Shown here piece by piece: positions 32,321 through 41,800 of a stretch of 64,000 bases of DNA. A program made the position numbers and the translations under genes. Below the pieces are notes generated by a model, which did no database searches, was not told where the DNA came from, and saw only the letters and a program-made list of their open reading frames with translations. Each line of letters starts with the position of its first letter. The stretch's first letter is position 1. The stretch comes from Caldilineae bacterium (GTDB lineage: Bacteria; Chloroflexota; Anaerolineae; Epilineales; Epilineaceae): NCBI GenBank assembly GCA_020634625.1, contig JACKBJ010000010.1, forward strand, positions 1 through 64,000, written 5' to 3'.

Positions 32321-34143
32321 TCAGCGCGCCAGCGCTTCGAAGTAGGCCCTCACGTAGTCGCGGCGGGCCGCCGGCACCGACTCGCGGGCCAGCGCGGCCG
32401 CGGCGGCCGCGCGGTAGGCGGGCCAGGCCTCCGCCAGGGGCAGCCGATCGGCCGGCTGGGCGACCCGGCCCGCGGCCAGCGGCTGGCGGCCGGTGCTCGG
32501 CGCGGGCCCCTCGGCGCCGCCCGCCGGAAGGAAGCGTGGGACGCCGGTCACCCGCGGCCGGGGCCCCAGGGCGTGGACGCCGGCATCGCCGCCGGCGGCC
32601 GGCAGCCGGTCCTCGCCCGCGACGCCTGCTTCGGGCGGCTCGCTCGCCCGGCGGTCGCTGCCATCCCGGCCCGCGCGGGCTCCCCCGCGGCGGCCGGCTC
32701 GGAGACGCCGTCGGCCTCCCGCCCGCGCCTGGCCCTCCGCCGCGGCCGAGCCCAGGCCCGCATCGCCGGCGCCGAGCTGTCCGCTGCCATCGCCGGCCGG
32801 ACCGGCGCCTGCGCCGTCGCCGGCCGGACCCGACCTGGCCCCTTCGTCGCCGCCGGCCGGCTCGGCGCCGGCGCCGGCTTGCTCGCGTCCGCGCCGCCTT
32901 CCGGGCCCGCCGCCGGAGCCTCACCGCCGCCGGCGTTCGCCGCGGCGATCTCGCGCCGCATCCGATCCAGGGCCTCCAGCGCGCGGGCCACCTCACGCGC
33001 CGCGTCGGCGTCGTCGCGCGCCGCTTCGGCCAGCTCGACCGCGCCGGCGACCGAATCGCCGGCCGCCCCGACCCGATCCTCGCGTGCGGCCTCGGCCGCC
33101 TCGCGCAGCGCCGTGGCCGCCTCGGCCAGCTCGGGCGGCAAGCGGTCGGCGAGGCCGTCGAGCGCCTCGGCCCGAGCCTCGCGCTCGCCGCCCGACGCGG
33201 CGTCGAGGGCGCGCTCGAAGCCGTCCGCGATGCCCCGCGCCTCGGTGGCGGCATCCGTCGCGCCATCGGCCGCCGCGGGTGCGATCGGTCCCGCCAGGTC
33301 CGCGAGCTCCGCCAGCAGGTCCTCGGCACGGCGGGCCCGGTTCACCCCGGCCGGATCGCGCAGGCCGGTCAGGCGCGATTCGGCCTGTGCCAGGGCGGCC
33401 AGGTCATCTTCCGCTCGGCCGCGCGATGCGGCGAGCTCGCGCTCGAGCCCGCGCAGCGTCTCCTCGAGGCGGGTCAGGCGCTCGGCCTCGGCGGCCGCGT
33501 CGGCGGCCGCGACCTCGGCCACCGCCGTCGCGCGCAGCTCGGCCAGCGCTTGCGCCGAGCGCAGGGCGGCCGCCCGCACGGCGGCGCGTTGGACCCGGAT
33601 CGCCTGCTGGGGGTTGGGCGTCAGGCCGATCGCCAGGGTCAGCGCGGCGAGCAGGCCGGCGGCGCCCAGGCCCGCCCGAGACGGCCGCCAGGGCAGATCG
33701 CGGCCGGGCTCGACGGCGACCAGCCAGCTCGCCGCGTCGGCGCGCTGGCGGCGGGCCAGCCCGGCTGGATCATCCGGCTTGGCAGGGGCGGCCAGCCGAC
33801 GACGAGCGCCCAGGTACCAGGCCGTCGCCAGCCGGTCCTGCAGGCCCAGCGCACGATCGATGCGGCGGGCCGTGCGGTCGGGCGGCTCGCGGCGCAGGAG
33901 CGGCGGCGCCGCCAGCATGGCCGGCAGGCCCAGCGCCAGCCCCAGGGCCCAGGCACCGGCCGCCGGCAGGGGCTGCCGGCGCGCCAGGATCACCAGGCTC
34001 AAGGCCGCCGCTGGCCCGATCCAGGCCCAGCGGCTGGCGCGGGACAGGGCGTCGCGCCGCCGCAGCGCCCGGCCGACCCGCGCCAGGCCCGGGCCCAGCT
34101 CGGCATCCCGGGCCGGCGCTCCGGCGCGTCGCCCGGGTCTCAT
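32321..34143 (-). CDS. Coiled-coil membrane protein, apparent frameshift near the C terminus
   Basis: The N-terminal part (from ATG 34143, overlapping the permease stop as ATGA) has two hydrophobic regions (AAALSLVILARRQPLPAAGA and LGAAGLLAALTLAIGL), then a long Ala/Glu/Arg-rich coiled coil (about residues 150-400). That frame ends at 32548 in a run of Arg/Pro-rich residues that do not look genuine. The neighbouring frame continues with a Gly/Asp/Ala-rich linker and a convincing C terminus (LPLAEAWPAYRAAAAAALA ... DYVRAYFEALAR) to 32321. Joining them needs a one-base step back (one base missing or two extra) somewhere about 32800-32960. This may be a sequencing error in G+C-rich DNA, a real mutation, or programmed. 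It resembles DUF4175-like envelope proteins in layout; function unknown. Confidence 0.6.
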
Positions 34144-35159
34144 CCGCCGCCCAGGCCCAGCGCCAGACGCCAGTCGACCGGCACCGCGAGCAGCCAGACC
34201 AGCCAGACCAGCAGCAGGCCGGCCAGCCCGATTCCCCAGCGCCGCTCGCGGCCCGAAGGCCGGACCCGGCCGGCGGCCCAGGCGCAAAGCGCCGCGGCCA
34301 GGCCGGTCTGCAGCGCCAGGGACTGAAGCAGGAAGGCATCGACGCCGGCGTCGGCATCCAGGCCGCGCAACGCGCCGGCGCCGTAAATGAGGCCGAAGAT
34401 GCCTTCGCGCCCCGCCACCATGGCGCTGAGGAGCGGCGTGGATCGGCTCAGGACCCCGACGGCCAGCCGGCGAAGGAGGGGGTCCGGCAGGCCGAGCGCG
34501 TCGATCAGCCAGAGGGCGACCAGCGGACCCAGGCAGAGCGCCGCGGCACCCAGGTAGGCCAGGATGGCGGCCCGTTCGGTCCGCTGCAGCAGGGCCGAGG
34601 CCGCCAGGCCCAGGCTGGCCATGAGCAGGCCGGCCACCAACACGGCCGCCTGCCCGCGCAGCAGGTCCAGCGGGCCGAGGCCGCCGAGCACGAAGGCCAG
34701 GCTGGCCACCGGCAGCACGCTCGACGCCAGGAGCAGCAGGTAGGCCATCGCGGCACCCAGCTTGCCGCGCACGATCGTCCAGCCCGAGAGCGGCGTGGCC
34801 AGCAGCAGCTCGTAGGTGCGCCGCTCGATCTCGCCGCTGATGGCGGCCATGGTCAGGCCGGGCGCCACCAGCAGCAGCGTCAGCAGCTCGGCCAGCAGCA
34901 CGGCGCCGAAGACCACCGGCCCGATCTCGCCGCCGACCGCGGCGCCGGGCAGGCCGCTGGCGGCGCCGCCGCCGGCCTCGCGCGCGTAGACCGCCCAGGC
35001 CAGGCCGCTGGCGAAGAGCAGGAAGGTGGTCAGCACGCTGAAGGCGCGCGCGCTGCGGAAGCGCGCCCGCAGCTCGCGCAGCAGCACCGGGTTGAGCTCG
35101 CCGCGCGGTCGGCGCGCGGAGGCGGGTGGGGGCGTGGCCTCGTAAGCCGCGCGGCTCAT
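34140..35159 (-). CDS. ABC-2 type transporter permease
   Basis: A 339-residue membrane protein with about seven hydrophobic helices. The segment ISGEIERRTYELLLATPLSG, then WTIVRGKLGAAM, is the hallmark of ABC-2 permeases of the NatB/GldF kind, where it precedes the second helix pair. It overlaps the ATPase gene upstream (ATGA) and the coiled-coil gene downstream (ATGA), so all three should be made in proportion. With the ATPase it probably forms an exporter of unknown substrate. Confidence 0.88.
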   Translation of the reverse strand: MSRAAYEATPPPASARRPRGELNPVLLRELRARFRSARAFSVLTTFLLFASGLAWAVYAREAGGGAASGLPGAAVGGEIGPVVFGAVLLAELLTLLLVAPGLTMAAISGEIERRTYELLLATPLSGWTIVRGKLGAAMAYLLLLASSVLPVASLAFVLGGLGPLDLLRGQAAVLVAGLLMASLGLAASALLQRTERAAILAYLGAAALCLGPLVALWLIDALGLPDPLLRRLAVGVLSRSTPLLSAMVAGREGIFGLIYGAGALRGLDADAGVDAFLLQSLALQTGLAAALCAWAAGRVRPSGRERRWGIGLAGLLLVWLVWLLAVPVDWRLALGLGGG

Positions 35160-36166
35160 CCTTCGACCTCCGCCCGGGTCAGCCCCAGGAAGACCCGCTC
35201 GAGATCCCGCTCCTGCCGCTGATAGGCCGCCACCCGGATGCCCGCCGCGACCAGCGCGTCGATCACCGCCGCGTGCGCCTCGGCTCCGCCCTCGACCCGG
35301 ATGGCGATGCGAAGGGGTTCCGCCGCTTCGGGGTCGTGCGCGGCGCCGTCCGGCGCCGCGGGGCCGTCCGGCTCCAGGCTCACGCCCGGCAGTCCGGCCA
35401 GCAGCGCCTGCGCCGCCTCGGCCGGCGGCAGCAGCTCCAGCAGGACCCGCTGGCCGGCGGACCGCTCCGGATCCAGGTCCCGCTCGAGCGCGTCCAGGGC
35501 GCCGCCGGCCACCAGCCGGCCGCGCTCCATGATGCCCACCTGGTCGCAGACCTCGGCCAGCTCCGACAGCACGTGGCTGCTGACGACGATGGTCTTGCCC
35601 ATCGCCCGCAGCTCGCGCAGCAGCGCCCGCAGCTCGCGCCGCGCGCGGGGGTCCAGACCGGCGGCGGGCTCGTCGAGCAGCAGGATGGCCGGATCGTGCA
35701 CCAGGGCATGCGCCAGGCAGAGGCGCTGCTGCATGCCCCGCGAGAGGCTGCCCACCTCGTCCTGGGCCCGGTCGGACAGGCCGATCAGGTCGAGCAGGCC
35801 GGCGACCCGGCGTCGGCGCAGGCTCCGCGGCAGGCCGTGGCAGCGGGCGTAGAAGTCGAGGTACTCCCAGGCGCGCATGTCCTCGTAGACGCCGGAGAAG
35901 TCGGGCATGTAGCCGATGGCCTGGCGCAGCCGGTCCAGGTGGCGCGGCCCGGTGGCCGGCTGGCCCAGGATCCAGGCCTCGCCGGCGCTGGGCTCGAGCA
36001 GGCCGGCCAGCAGGCGCAGCGTGGTGGTCTTGCCGGCGCCGTTGGGCCCCACCAGGCCGTAGATCAGGCCCCGCGGCACGCTCAGGTCCAGGCCGGCCAG
36101 CGCCCAGCGCTCGCCGTAGCGACGCGCCAGTCCGCGGGTGACGATGGCCGGCTCGCGCTCAGCCAT
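35156..36166 (-). CDS. ABC-2 type transporter ATP-binding protein
   Basis: A 336-residue ABC ATPase. Walker A is GLVGPNGAGKTTTLRLLAGL, the Q-loop region IGYMPDFSGVYEDM, signature LSRGMQQRL, Walker B AILLLDEPAAGLDP, and the switch His VVSSHVL. About 90 residues after the ATPase core form an extra C-terminal domain (LRIAIRVEGGAEAHAAVIDA), as in CcmA/NatA-type ABC-2 ATPases. The ATG at 36166 overlaps the stop of the upstream gene; GGGGG lies 6 nt before it. An ATG at 36181 is the alternative. Confidence 0.92.
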   Translation of the reverse strand: MAEREPAIVTRGLARRYGERWALAGLDLSVPRGLIYGLVGPNGAGKTTTLRLLAGLLEPSAGEAWILGQPATGPRHLDRLRQAIGYMPDFSGVYEDMRAWEYLDFYARCHGLPRSLRRRRVAGLLDLIGLSDRAQDEVGSLSRGMQQRLCLAHALVHDPAILLLDEPAAGLDPRARRELRALLRELRAMGKTIVVSSHVLSELAEVCDQVGIMERGRLVAGGALDALERDLDPERSAGQRVLLELLPPAEAAQALLAGLPGVSLEPDGPAAPDGAAHDPEAAEPLRIAIRVEGGAEAHAAVIDALVAAGIRVAAYQRQERDLERVFLGLTRAEVEG

Positions 36167-38582
36167 CCTCTGCCCCCGCATCCTCGCCGCTCGCTCCGTC
36201 CGGGGGAGCGCCCTCCACGATCGACAGGCGCGGCTCCCAGCACTGCTCGCGCAGCGCCTCCCAGGCCCGCAGGCCGTCCTGCGGGTCGCGCGCGAGGCGC
36301 AGGCGGATCTGGTCGCGACCCTCCTGGCGCGTCACCAGACGCGGGATCTGGGCCGAGCTGCCGGCGGCCATGCGGTCGAAGTCGAGCCAGGCGCCGGCGG
36401 CCGGGTCCCAGACCGCCACGCGGACCTGGACCGGGCCGCTGGCCGCCAGCGCATCGCCGCTCGGGCCCAGGATCGAGAGCCAGACCGCATAGGGCAGCGG
36501 CCGGCCGGCGCCCAAGGGGAAGGCGAACTCGGCCAGGTCGTAGCCGGGTGTCAGCACGGCGCCGGCCGGCCCGCAGCGCGCCGCGCTCTCGGGGCTGCGC
36601 CGGGTGGCCGAGCCCTCGACGAAGCGCATCGAGGACCCCAGCCCGATCGGGAGCCGCAGCAGGACCAGGGTCTCGCTCAGAAGCTCCGCCTCGACGCCCA
36701 CCAGGCTCGGGGCCAGCGGCGGCTCGGCCGACCAGCCGGCCAGGACCGCCTCGGGATGCGCGAAGCCGCGCATCTGGAAGCTGGTGGCCAAGGCGCTCGG
36801 GGGTTGCGCGCCGCTGGCGAAGGCCGCTGCCAGCAGGTGCCCCCGCATGCCCCGAGCCTCGAGCTCGATCGGGCTCTCGGGCGCATAGCGCGCGTCGACC
36901 GACCGCTCGGCGCCCGGCGCCAGATCGCCCAGCACCTCGCGACCGCCGGGGGTCAGCAAGAGGGCCTCGGCCAGGTCCGGCCCCGGCGGGAGGACCAGCC
37001 GACCGTTCAGCCGGCCCTCGGCCAGGCGCAGCGGTTCCGGCGCGGCGCCCGCCGGCCAATCGACGATCGCGTCCAGGGCCAGGCCGCTCGGCTCGGTCTG
37101 CCCCGATGCCAGGCCGCGCAGCCGGCTGCCTTCGGCTTCGAACCGAACGTCCAGCCGGGCCGGACCCGGGTCGGCCGCCGGCCGGGCCAATCCAAGCGGG
37201 ACCACCAGCTCCCGCGGGCCGGCGTCCGGCGCCGAAAGGGCCAGGTAGCCGCCGATCCGTGCCAGACCGACCTCGGGCAGGGCACGCAGCACCGTCAGCT
37301 GATACAGCCGCGGCGTCCGGTCCCGCAGCCCTCGGCCGATGCCGAAGAGCAGCCCGCTGGTCGCCAGCGCCACGATGGGAATCGCCAGCCAGGCCAGGTC
37401 GAGCCGGCGCCAACGCGCCAGCAGCAGGTAGCCGAGCGGCCCCACCAACAGGATGTAGGCGCCCAGCACGAGCAGGGCCCAACCCAGCGGCGGCAGGCCG
37501 CGGCCGTCGTCGATGCCGGCGGCCATCCAGGCGCTGCGAGGCGGCTCCTCGCGCCAGGCGCTGCCGGGCCGCGGCAGGTCCAGGGCCGACCAGAGCGCCG
37601 GCATGCCGTCCCAGCCCAGGAAGGGGGCGGCCGCCGGGTCGAAGGCCAGCGCCGTCACGACGCCGTCGCCGTAGCGGCGCTGCGCCGCCAGGGGCAGGCC
37701 TTCGTCGCTGACCAGGGGCTGCTCGGCTCCGGGCAGCGGGCTCAAGGTCAAGAGCTGCGCCGTCCCGCGCGGCCCCGCCCGACCGGCCAACGCCGCCAGG
37801 CTGCTCAGGCGCGGCACCCCACGCAGGGCGCCGGCCCGGGCCGGGCGCAAGCCTTCGGGCAGGCGCTCGAGCGCGCCGGCTTCGGCTGCCCCGCCGGCCA
37901 GGAAGAGCTGGCCCCCCAGGGCGACCCACTGCCGGAGCGCCGTCCGCTGCGCGTCGCCCAGCCGATCCAGCGCCGCGCCGCCCAGGATCAGGCGATCCAC
38001 CGCTGCCCAGCCCAAGGCCGCTTCGGGCAGGTCCTCGGGCGCCAGGGTCAGCGCCCGGCTTTGCCGCGGATCGGCCTCGAGCCCGGCCGGCAGGGCGTCG
38101 ACGCCTCCGAGGGCCAGGCTCAGCCGGGCCTGACCCAGGCTCTGGAGCGCCAGGCGCGTCTCGGCCAGCCGCTCGCCGCGAGCCTCGACCAGCTCGACCT
38201 GCAGCGAGCCGGCGCGCCGGTCGGCCGCGTCGAGCCAGACCAGCAGCGGCAGGCGCTTGCGCGCGCCTGCCGGCAGCTCGAGGGCCAGGGCATAGCTCGC
38301 CTTCGCCGTCAGCGCCCGCAGCTCGAGGTCGCGATCGCGCCGGTCTCCCTCGACCTCGATCCAGAGCGGCATCCAGGCATCCTCGGCAAACCAGCCCTGC
38401 CAGGGCATCGAGACCTCGAAGGCCAGCTCCGGCGACTGGGCCAGGGTGGAGCGGCTGGGCAGGGCCAGCAGCAGCAGGAGACCGGCCAGCAGGCCGACGC
38501 GCCAACGAGCGGGCCGGCCGGCGAGCGCCCCTGGCGCCGGGTCGAGCCGGCGCCTTGATCCGCCGGCGAGCGCCCGCTTCAC
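36159..38582 (-). CDS. Large envelope protein of the ABC-2/MoxR cluster
   Basis: An 807-residue protein with an N-terminal signal or anchor (LLAGLLLLLALPSRSTLAQS), an extracytoplasmic region of about 320 residues with a Gly-rich glutamine-amidotransferase-like strand-turn (LRQWVALGGQLFLAGG), two transmembrane helices in the middle (LGWALLVLGAYILLVGPLGY and IPIVALATSGLLFGIG), and a second beta-rich region of about 400 residues. Similar large proteins accompany ABC-2 transporters with MoxR/DUF58 in other bacteria; the function is unknown. The start is a GTG with a weak ribosome site. Its stop overlaps the ATPase start, making it the first gene of the run. Confidence 0.72.
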   Translation of the reverse strand: MKRALAGGSRRRLDPAPGALAGRPARWRVGLLAGLLLLLALPSRSTLAQSPELAFEVSMPWQGWFAEDAWMPLWIEVEGDRRDRDLELRALTAKASYALALELPAGARKRLPLLVWLDAADRRAGSLQVELVEARGERLAETRLALQSLGQARLSLALGGVDALPAGLEADPRQSRALTLAPEDLPEAALGWAAVDRLILGGAALDRLGDAQRTALRQWVALGGQLFLAGGAAEAGALERLPEGLRPARAGALRGVPRLSSLAALAGRAGPRGTAQLLTLSPLPGAEQPLVSDEGLPLAAQRRYGDGVVTALAFDPAAAPFLGWDGMPALWSALDLPRPGSAWREEPPRSAWMAAGIDDGRGLPPLGWALLVLGAYILLVGPLGYLLLARWRRLDLAWLAIPIVALATSGLLFGIGRGLRDRTPRLYQLTVLRALPEVGLARIGGYLALSAPDAGPRELVVPLGLARPAADPGPARLDVRFEAEGSRLRGLASGQTEPSGLALDAIVDWPAGAAPEPLRLAEGRLNGRLVLPPGPDLAEALLLTPGGREVLGDLAPGAERSVDARYAPESPIELEARGMRGHLLAAAFASGAQPPSALATSFQMRGFAHPEAVLAGWSAEPPLAPSLVGVEAELLSETLVLLRLPIGLGSSMRFVEGSATRRSPESAARCGPAGAVLTPGYDLAEFAFPLGAGRPLPYAVWLSILGPSGDALAASGPVQVRVAVWDPAAGAWLDFDRMAAGSSAQIPRLVTRQEGRDQIRLRLARDPQDGLRAWEALREQCWEPRLSIVEGAPPDGASGEDAGAEDG

Positions 38583-38613
38583 CCGGCCGGTGCCGGGATG
38601 GACCGATCCGACC

Positions 38614-39009
38614 TCACGCGGCGCGGGCTCGGCGACCGAACCACAGCACGAGGAGCGCGCAGAGCAGGGTCACGAGCGCCAGGCCGAAGAGCAGGCCCCC
38701 ATCGCTCGGGATGCCTCGCTCGGGCGAGGCGATCACGATGCCCAAGGGCCCGAGGTGGCTCGCGATGGCGGCCAGCATGACCATGGCCGCCAAGGCCGCG
38801 CCGAGCCGGGGACGTAGCAGGAGCAGGCCCGCGGCAAGCAGCTCGGCCAGGCCGGCAAGGATCCGGCCGTAGGGCTCGACGCCGAGGGTCTCGAAGATGT
38901 AGACCGACTCGGGCGCGCCGGTGAACTTGAAGTAGAGGGTCTGCAGCAGGATGCCCGCGGCGATCGCCCGCGGGACCCAGAGCCAGGTCGGCAGCTTCGA
39001 CGGGTTCAT
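38614..39009 (-). CDS. DoxX-like membrane protein
   Basis: A 131-residue protein with four helices. The opening helix VPRAIAAGILLQTLYFKFTG is followed by APESVYIFETLGVEPYGRIL and AGLAELLAAGLLLL, the order and motifs of DoxX/DoxD-like proteins. These are small integral membrane proteins of uncertain role, sometimes linked to redox stress. GGGGG lies 9 nt before the ATG. A strong promoter is present at 39073-39101. It is 31 nt upstream of the GTG of the large envelope gene, so it may lead that run or be separate. Confidence 0.85.
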   Translation of the reverse strand: MNPSKLPTWLWVPRAIAAGILLQTLYFKFTGAPESVYIFETLGVEPYGRILAGLAELLAAGLLLLRPRLGAALAAMVMLAAIASHLGPLGIVIASPERGIPSDGGLLFGLALVTLLCALLVLWFGRRARAA

Positions 39010-39446
39010 GTTCGGGCGCCCCCTGCGTTCGAGCGAGTTGGGTACGAGGCGGGTTGGAACGGTGTCGATCCGATTCTATCGGCGCGCCAGAGGGGCGTCA
39101 ACGCGGCGGGACGCGAAAACCGCCGCGCCCGAGGGCGCGACGGCTTCCACGAAGGAGAGGTGTGGCTCTGGCGACCGACCGGGTCGAGGCTTGCGGTTCG
39201 CTCCGATCGTCGCAGGACAGGATGGGGCTGGCGGACGAAGCGTCGGCCAAGGCTTCATTAACCGCGGGTAAAGTCCTGGTTCAGGATCGCTCGCGCATCC
39301 AGCCCTGCGGCAACCGACCGCCGCCGCTATGATTGGGAACGTCTCCCAGGCCGGTCGGGTAAGGATCGGCCGCACGTTTCACGTCCGACATGCGCGACGG
39401 CCGACGCCTCGCCGAGTCCGCGCAGAACGTCGAGAGGATGCCCGTC
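39010..39446. other. Intergenic region between DoxX-like gene and egtB
   Basis: 437 bp without a supported gene. It holds the minus-strand DoxX promoter at 39073-39101 and a possible plus-strand -10 TATGAT at 39328-39333 for egtB. Short open frames here have no ribosome site and unnatural composition. Nothing else was recognised. Confidence 0.6.
39073..39101 (-). promoter_or_regulatory. Strong promoter of the DoxX-like gene
   Basis: On the minus strand TTGACG (39101-39096), a 17-bp spacer, and TAGAAT (39078-39073): 5/6 matches in both boxes at ideal spacing. It gives a leader of about 57 nt before the ATG at 39009. Confidence 0.7.
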
Positions 39447-40772
39447 ATGACCCTGAGCTACGCCCCAGCCCCGACCCACCCGGCGCCCCAGCGCGGCCCC
39501 GTCCCGGGCGCCGATCCGGACGCCGCCACGCTCCTGGCGCGCTATCGAGCGGTCCGTGCCGCGACCGAGCGCTTTTGCGAGCCCCTGGCGACCGAGGACT
39601 ACGTCATCCAGACCATGGACGACGTCAGCCCCGCCAAGTGGCACCTGGCCCACACCACCTGGTTCTTCGAGTGCTTCGTGCTGCAGCCGCAGGTGCCCGA
39701 CTACCCGGTGCTGGACCCGATGTACAACTACCTCTTCAACTCCTACTACAACACGGTCGGCTACCGCCACTGCCGGCCCAAGCGCGGCCTGATCTCGCGA
39801 CCGACGGTGGCCCAGGTCTACGCCTATCGAGCCCACGTCGATGCGCACATGACGCGCTTCCTGGAGCAGGCCGGGCCCGAGGCCCTGGCAGCCGCGCTGC
39901 CGGCCCTCGAGCTGGGCTTCAACCACGAGCAGCAGCACCAGGAGCTGATGGTCACCGACATCAAGCATGTCTTCAGCGAGAACCCGCTCTTCCCGGCCTA
40001 CCGTGAGCGGCCGGCCGCCGAGCCGCTCGCGGCGCCGCCGCTCGGCTGGACACGCTTCGAGCGCCGCATCGCCGAGATCGGCCACGCCGGCCCCGGCTTC
40101 GCCTTCGACAACGAGGGCCCGCGCCACGAGACCCTGATCCCGGGCTTCGAGCTGGCCAGCCGCCCAGTGAGCTGCGGCGAGTACCTGGCCTTCATGCAGG
40201 ACGGCGGCTACACGCGCCACGATCTCTGGCTCTCGCTGGGCTGGAACCAGGTCCAGGAGCAGGGCTGGCGAGCGCCGATGTACTGGCAGGATCATGGCGC
40301 GGAGGGCTGGCGAGTCTTCACGCTTGCCGGCCTGCGGCCGCTCGACCCGGCCGAACCGGTCTGTCACCTGAGCTACTTCGAGGCCGATGCCTACGCCCGC
40401 TGGGCCGGCGCGCGCCTGCCCAGCGAAGCGGAGTGGGAGCTGGCGGCCGTCGAGAGCGGCGCCGGGCGCGAGGCGACCTTCGCCGAGGACGGCCGCTATC
40501 AGCCGGCGCCGGCCCGGACCGAGGGCCTGACCCAGCTCTTCGGCGAGGTCTGGGAGTGGACCCGCAGCCCCTACGAGGGCTATCCGGGCTATGCGCCGGC
40601 GGCGGGCGCGCTGGGCGAGTACAACGGCAAGTTCATGTGCAACCAGTACGTGCTGCGCGGCGGCTCCTGCGCCACGCCGCGCGATCACATCCGCGCCAGC
40701 TACCGCAACTTCTTCCCGCCCGACGCGCGTTGGCAGTTCTCGGGCCTGCGCCTGGCGCGAGACCTGGCGTGA
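39447..40772 (+). CDS. egtB: Ergothioneine biosynthesis sulfoxide synthase EgtB
   Basis: A 441-residue non-heme iron enzyme joining cysteine or gamma-glutamylcysteine to hercynine. The N-terminal DinB-like domain carries iron ligands (KWHLAHTTWFFE and the HxxxHxE motif FNHEQQHQELM). The C-terminal FGE-sulfatase-fold domain has ARLPSEAEWELAAV and GEVWEWTRSPYEG and ends LRGGSCATPRDHIRASY ... GLRLARDLA. It overlaps egtD by GTGA, so the two are coupled. GAGAGG lies 9 nt before the ATG at 39447; an ATG at 39438 is also possible. Iron ligands and family are clear; whether the sulfur donor is Cys or gamma-Glu-Cys is not. Confidence 0.93.
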   Translation: MTLSYAPAPTHPAPQRGPVPGADPDAATLLARYRAVRAATERFCEPLATEDYVIQTMDDVSPAKWHLAHTTWFFECFVLQPQVPDYPVLDPMYNYLFNSYYNTVGYRHCRPKRGLISRPTVAQVYAYRAHVDAHMTRFLEQAGPEALAAALPALELGFNHEQQHQELMVTDIKHVFSENPLFPAYRERPAAEPLAAPPLGWTRFERRIAEIGHAGPGFAFDNEGPRHETLIPGFELASRPVSCGEYLAFMQDGGYTRHDLWLSLGWNQVQEQGWRAPMYWQDHGAEGWRVFTLAGLRPLDPAEPVCHLSYFEADAYARWAGARLPSEAEWELAAVESGAGREATFAEDGRYQPAPARTEGLTQLFGEVWEWTRSPYEGYPGYAPAAGALGEYNGKFMCNQYVLRGGSCATPRDHIRASYRNFFPPDARWQFSGLRLARDLA

Positions 40773-41767
40773 GCGCCGCGGACGAGCCGGCCAACCTACG
40801 CTTCCTCGACCTGCATCCGGAGGCCGGCGATTTCCGGGCCGAGGTGCTAGAGGGTCTGGCCGACACGCCCAAGCGCCTGCCGACCAAGTACTTCTATGAC
40901 GCCCGCGGATCGCAACTCTTCGACGCCATCTGCGCGCTGCCGGAGTACTACCCGACCCGGGCCGAGATCGAGATCACCCAACGTGAGGCCGAGGCCATCG
41001 CGGTCGACGTCGGTCCGGACGCGCTGCTGGTGGAGTACGGCAGCGGCTCGAGCCTCAAGACACGCATCCTGCTCGAGCACCTCCGGCAGCCGGCGGGCTA
41101 CCTGCCGATCGACATCTCCAAGGCGCACCTGCTGGCCACGGCGCGGCAGCTGGCCCGGGACTTCCCCGCCATCGAGATCCTGCCCGTCTGCGCCGACTAC
41201 ACCCAGCCGATCGAGCTGCCGGCGCCGAGCCGGCCGGCTCGGCGGCGGGTGGTCTACTTCCCGGGCTCGACCATCGGCAACTTCACGCCGGATCGGGCCG
41301 AAGCCTTCCTGCGCCACATCGGCCAGGTGGCCGGTCCCGGCGGCGGCCTCCTGATCGGCGTCGACCTGGACAAGGATCGCGCGATCCTCGAGCCGGCCTA
41401 CGACGACGCGGCCGGCGTCACCGCGGCGTTCAACCTGAACCTGCTGGCGCGGATCAACCGCGAGCTGGGCGCCGACTTCGACCTGGCCTGCTTCCGGCAC
41501 CGGGCCTTCTACAACGACGCGCTGGGCCAGCCCGGCCTCGGCCGGATCGAGATGCACCTCGAGAGCTGCCGCGCGCAACGGGTGACGGTGGCCGGGCAAG
41601 GCTTCGACTTCGATGCCGGCGAATGCGTGCTGACCGAGTACTCCTACAAGTACGGCCGCGAGGCCTTCGCCGCGCTGGCGGCGCGGGCCGGCTTCGCGGT
41701 GCGCAGCTTCTGGACCGACGCGGCGGGCCGCTTCAGCGTGCAGATGTTGGAGCGGGTGGCGCGCTGA
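40769..41767 (+). CDS. egtD: L-histidine N(alpha)-methyltransferase EgtD
   Basis: A 332-residue SAM-dependent enzyme that trimethylates histidine to hercynine, the first step of ergothioneine synthesis. Family motifs are PTKYFYDARGSQLFDAIC, ALPEYYPTRAE, the SAM loop LVEYGSGSSLKTRILLEHL, DISKAHL, and YFPGSTIGNFTPDRA. The GTG start overlaps the egtB stop (GTGA). EgtC and EgtE are not encoded here; the sulfoxide lyase could be elsewhere. Confidence 0.95.
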   Translation: MSAADEPANLRFLDLHPEAGDFRAEVLEGLADTPKRLPTKYFYDARGSQLFDAICALPEYYPTRAEIEITQREAEAIAVDVGPDALLVEYGSGSSLKTRILLEHLRQPAGYLPIDISKAHLLATARQLARDFPAIEILPVCADYTQPIELPAPSRPARRRVVYFPGSTIGNFTPDRAEAFLRHIGQVAGPGGGLLIGVDLDKDRAILEPAYDDAAGVTAAFNLNLLARINRELGADFDLACFRHRAFYNDALGQPGLGRIEMHLESCRAQRVTVAGQGFDFDAGECVLTEYSYKYGREAFAALAARAGFAVRSFWTDAAGRFSVQMLERVAR

Positions 41768-41800
41768 GCCGGGCCGGCCGCGGCGCGCCGGCAACGCGGG

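Noticed and set aside
39054..39332. Short plus-strand frame upstream of egtB
   Set aside because: No ribosome site, Arg/Pro-rich shadow-like composition, and it runs across the minus-strand DoxX promoter.
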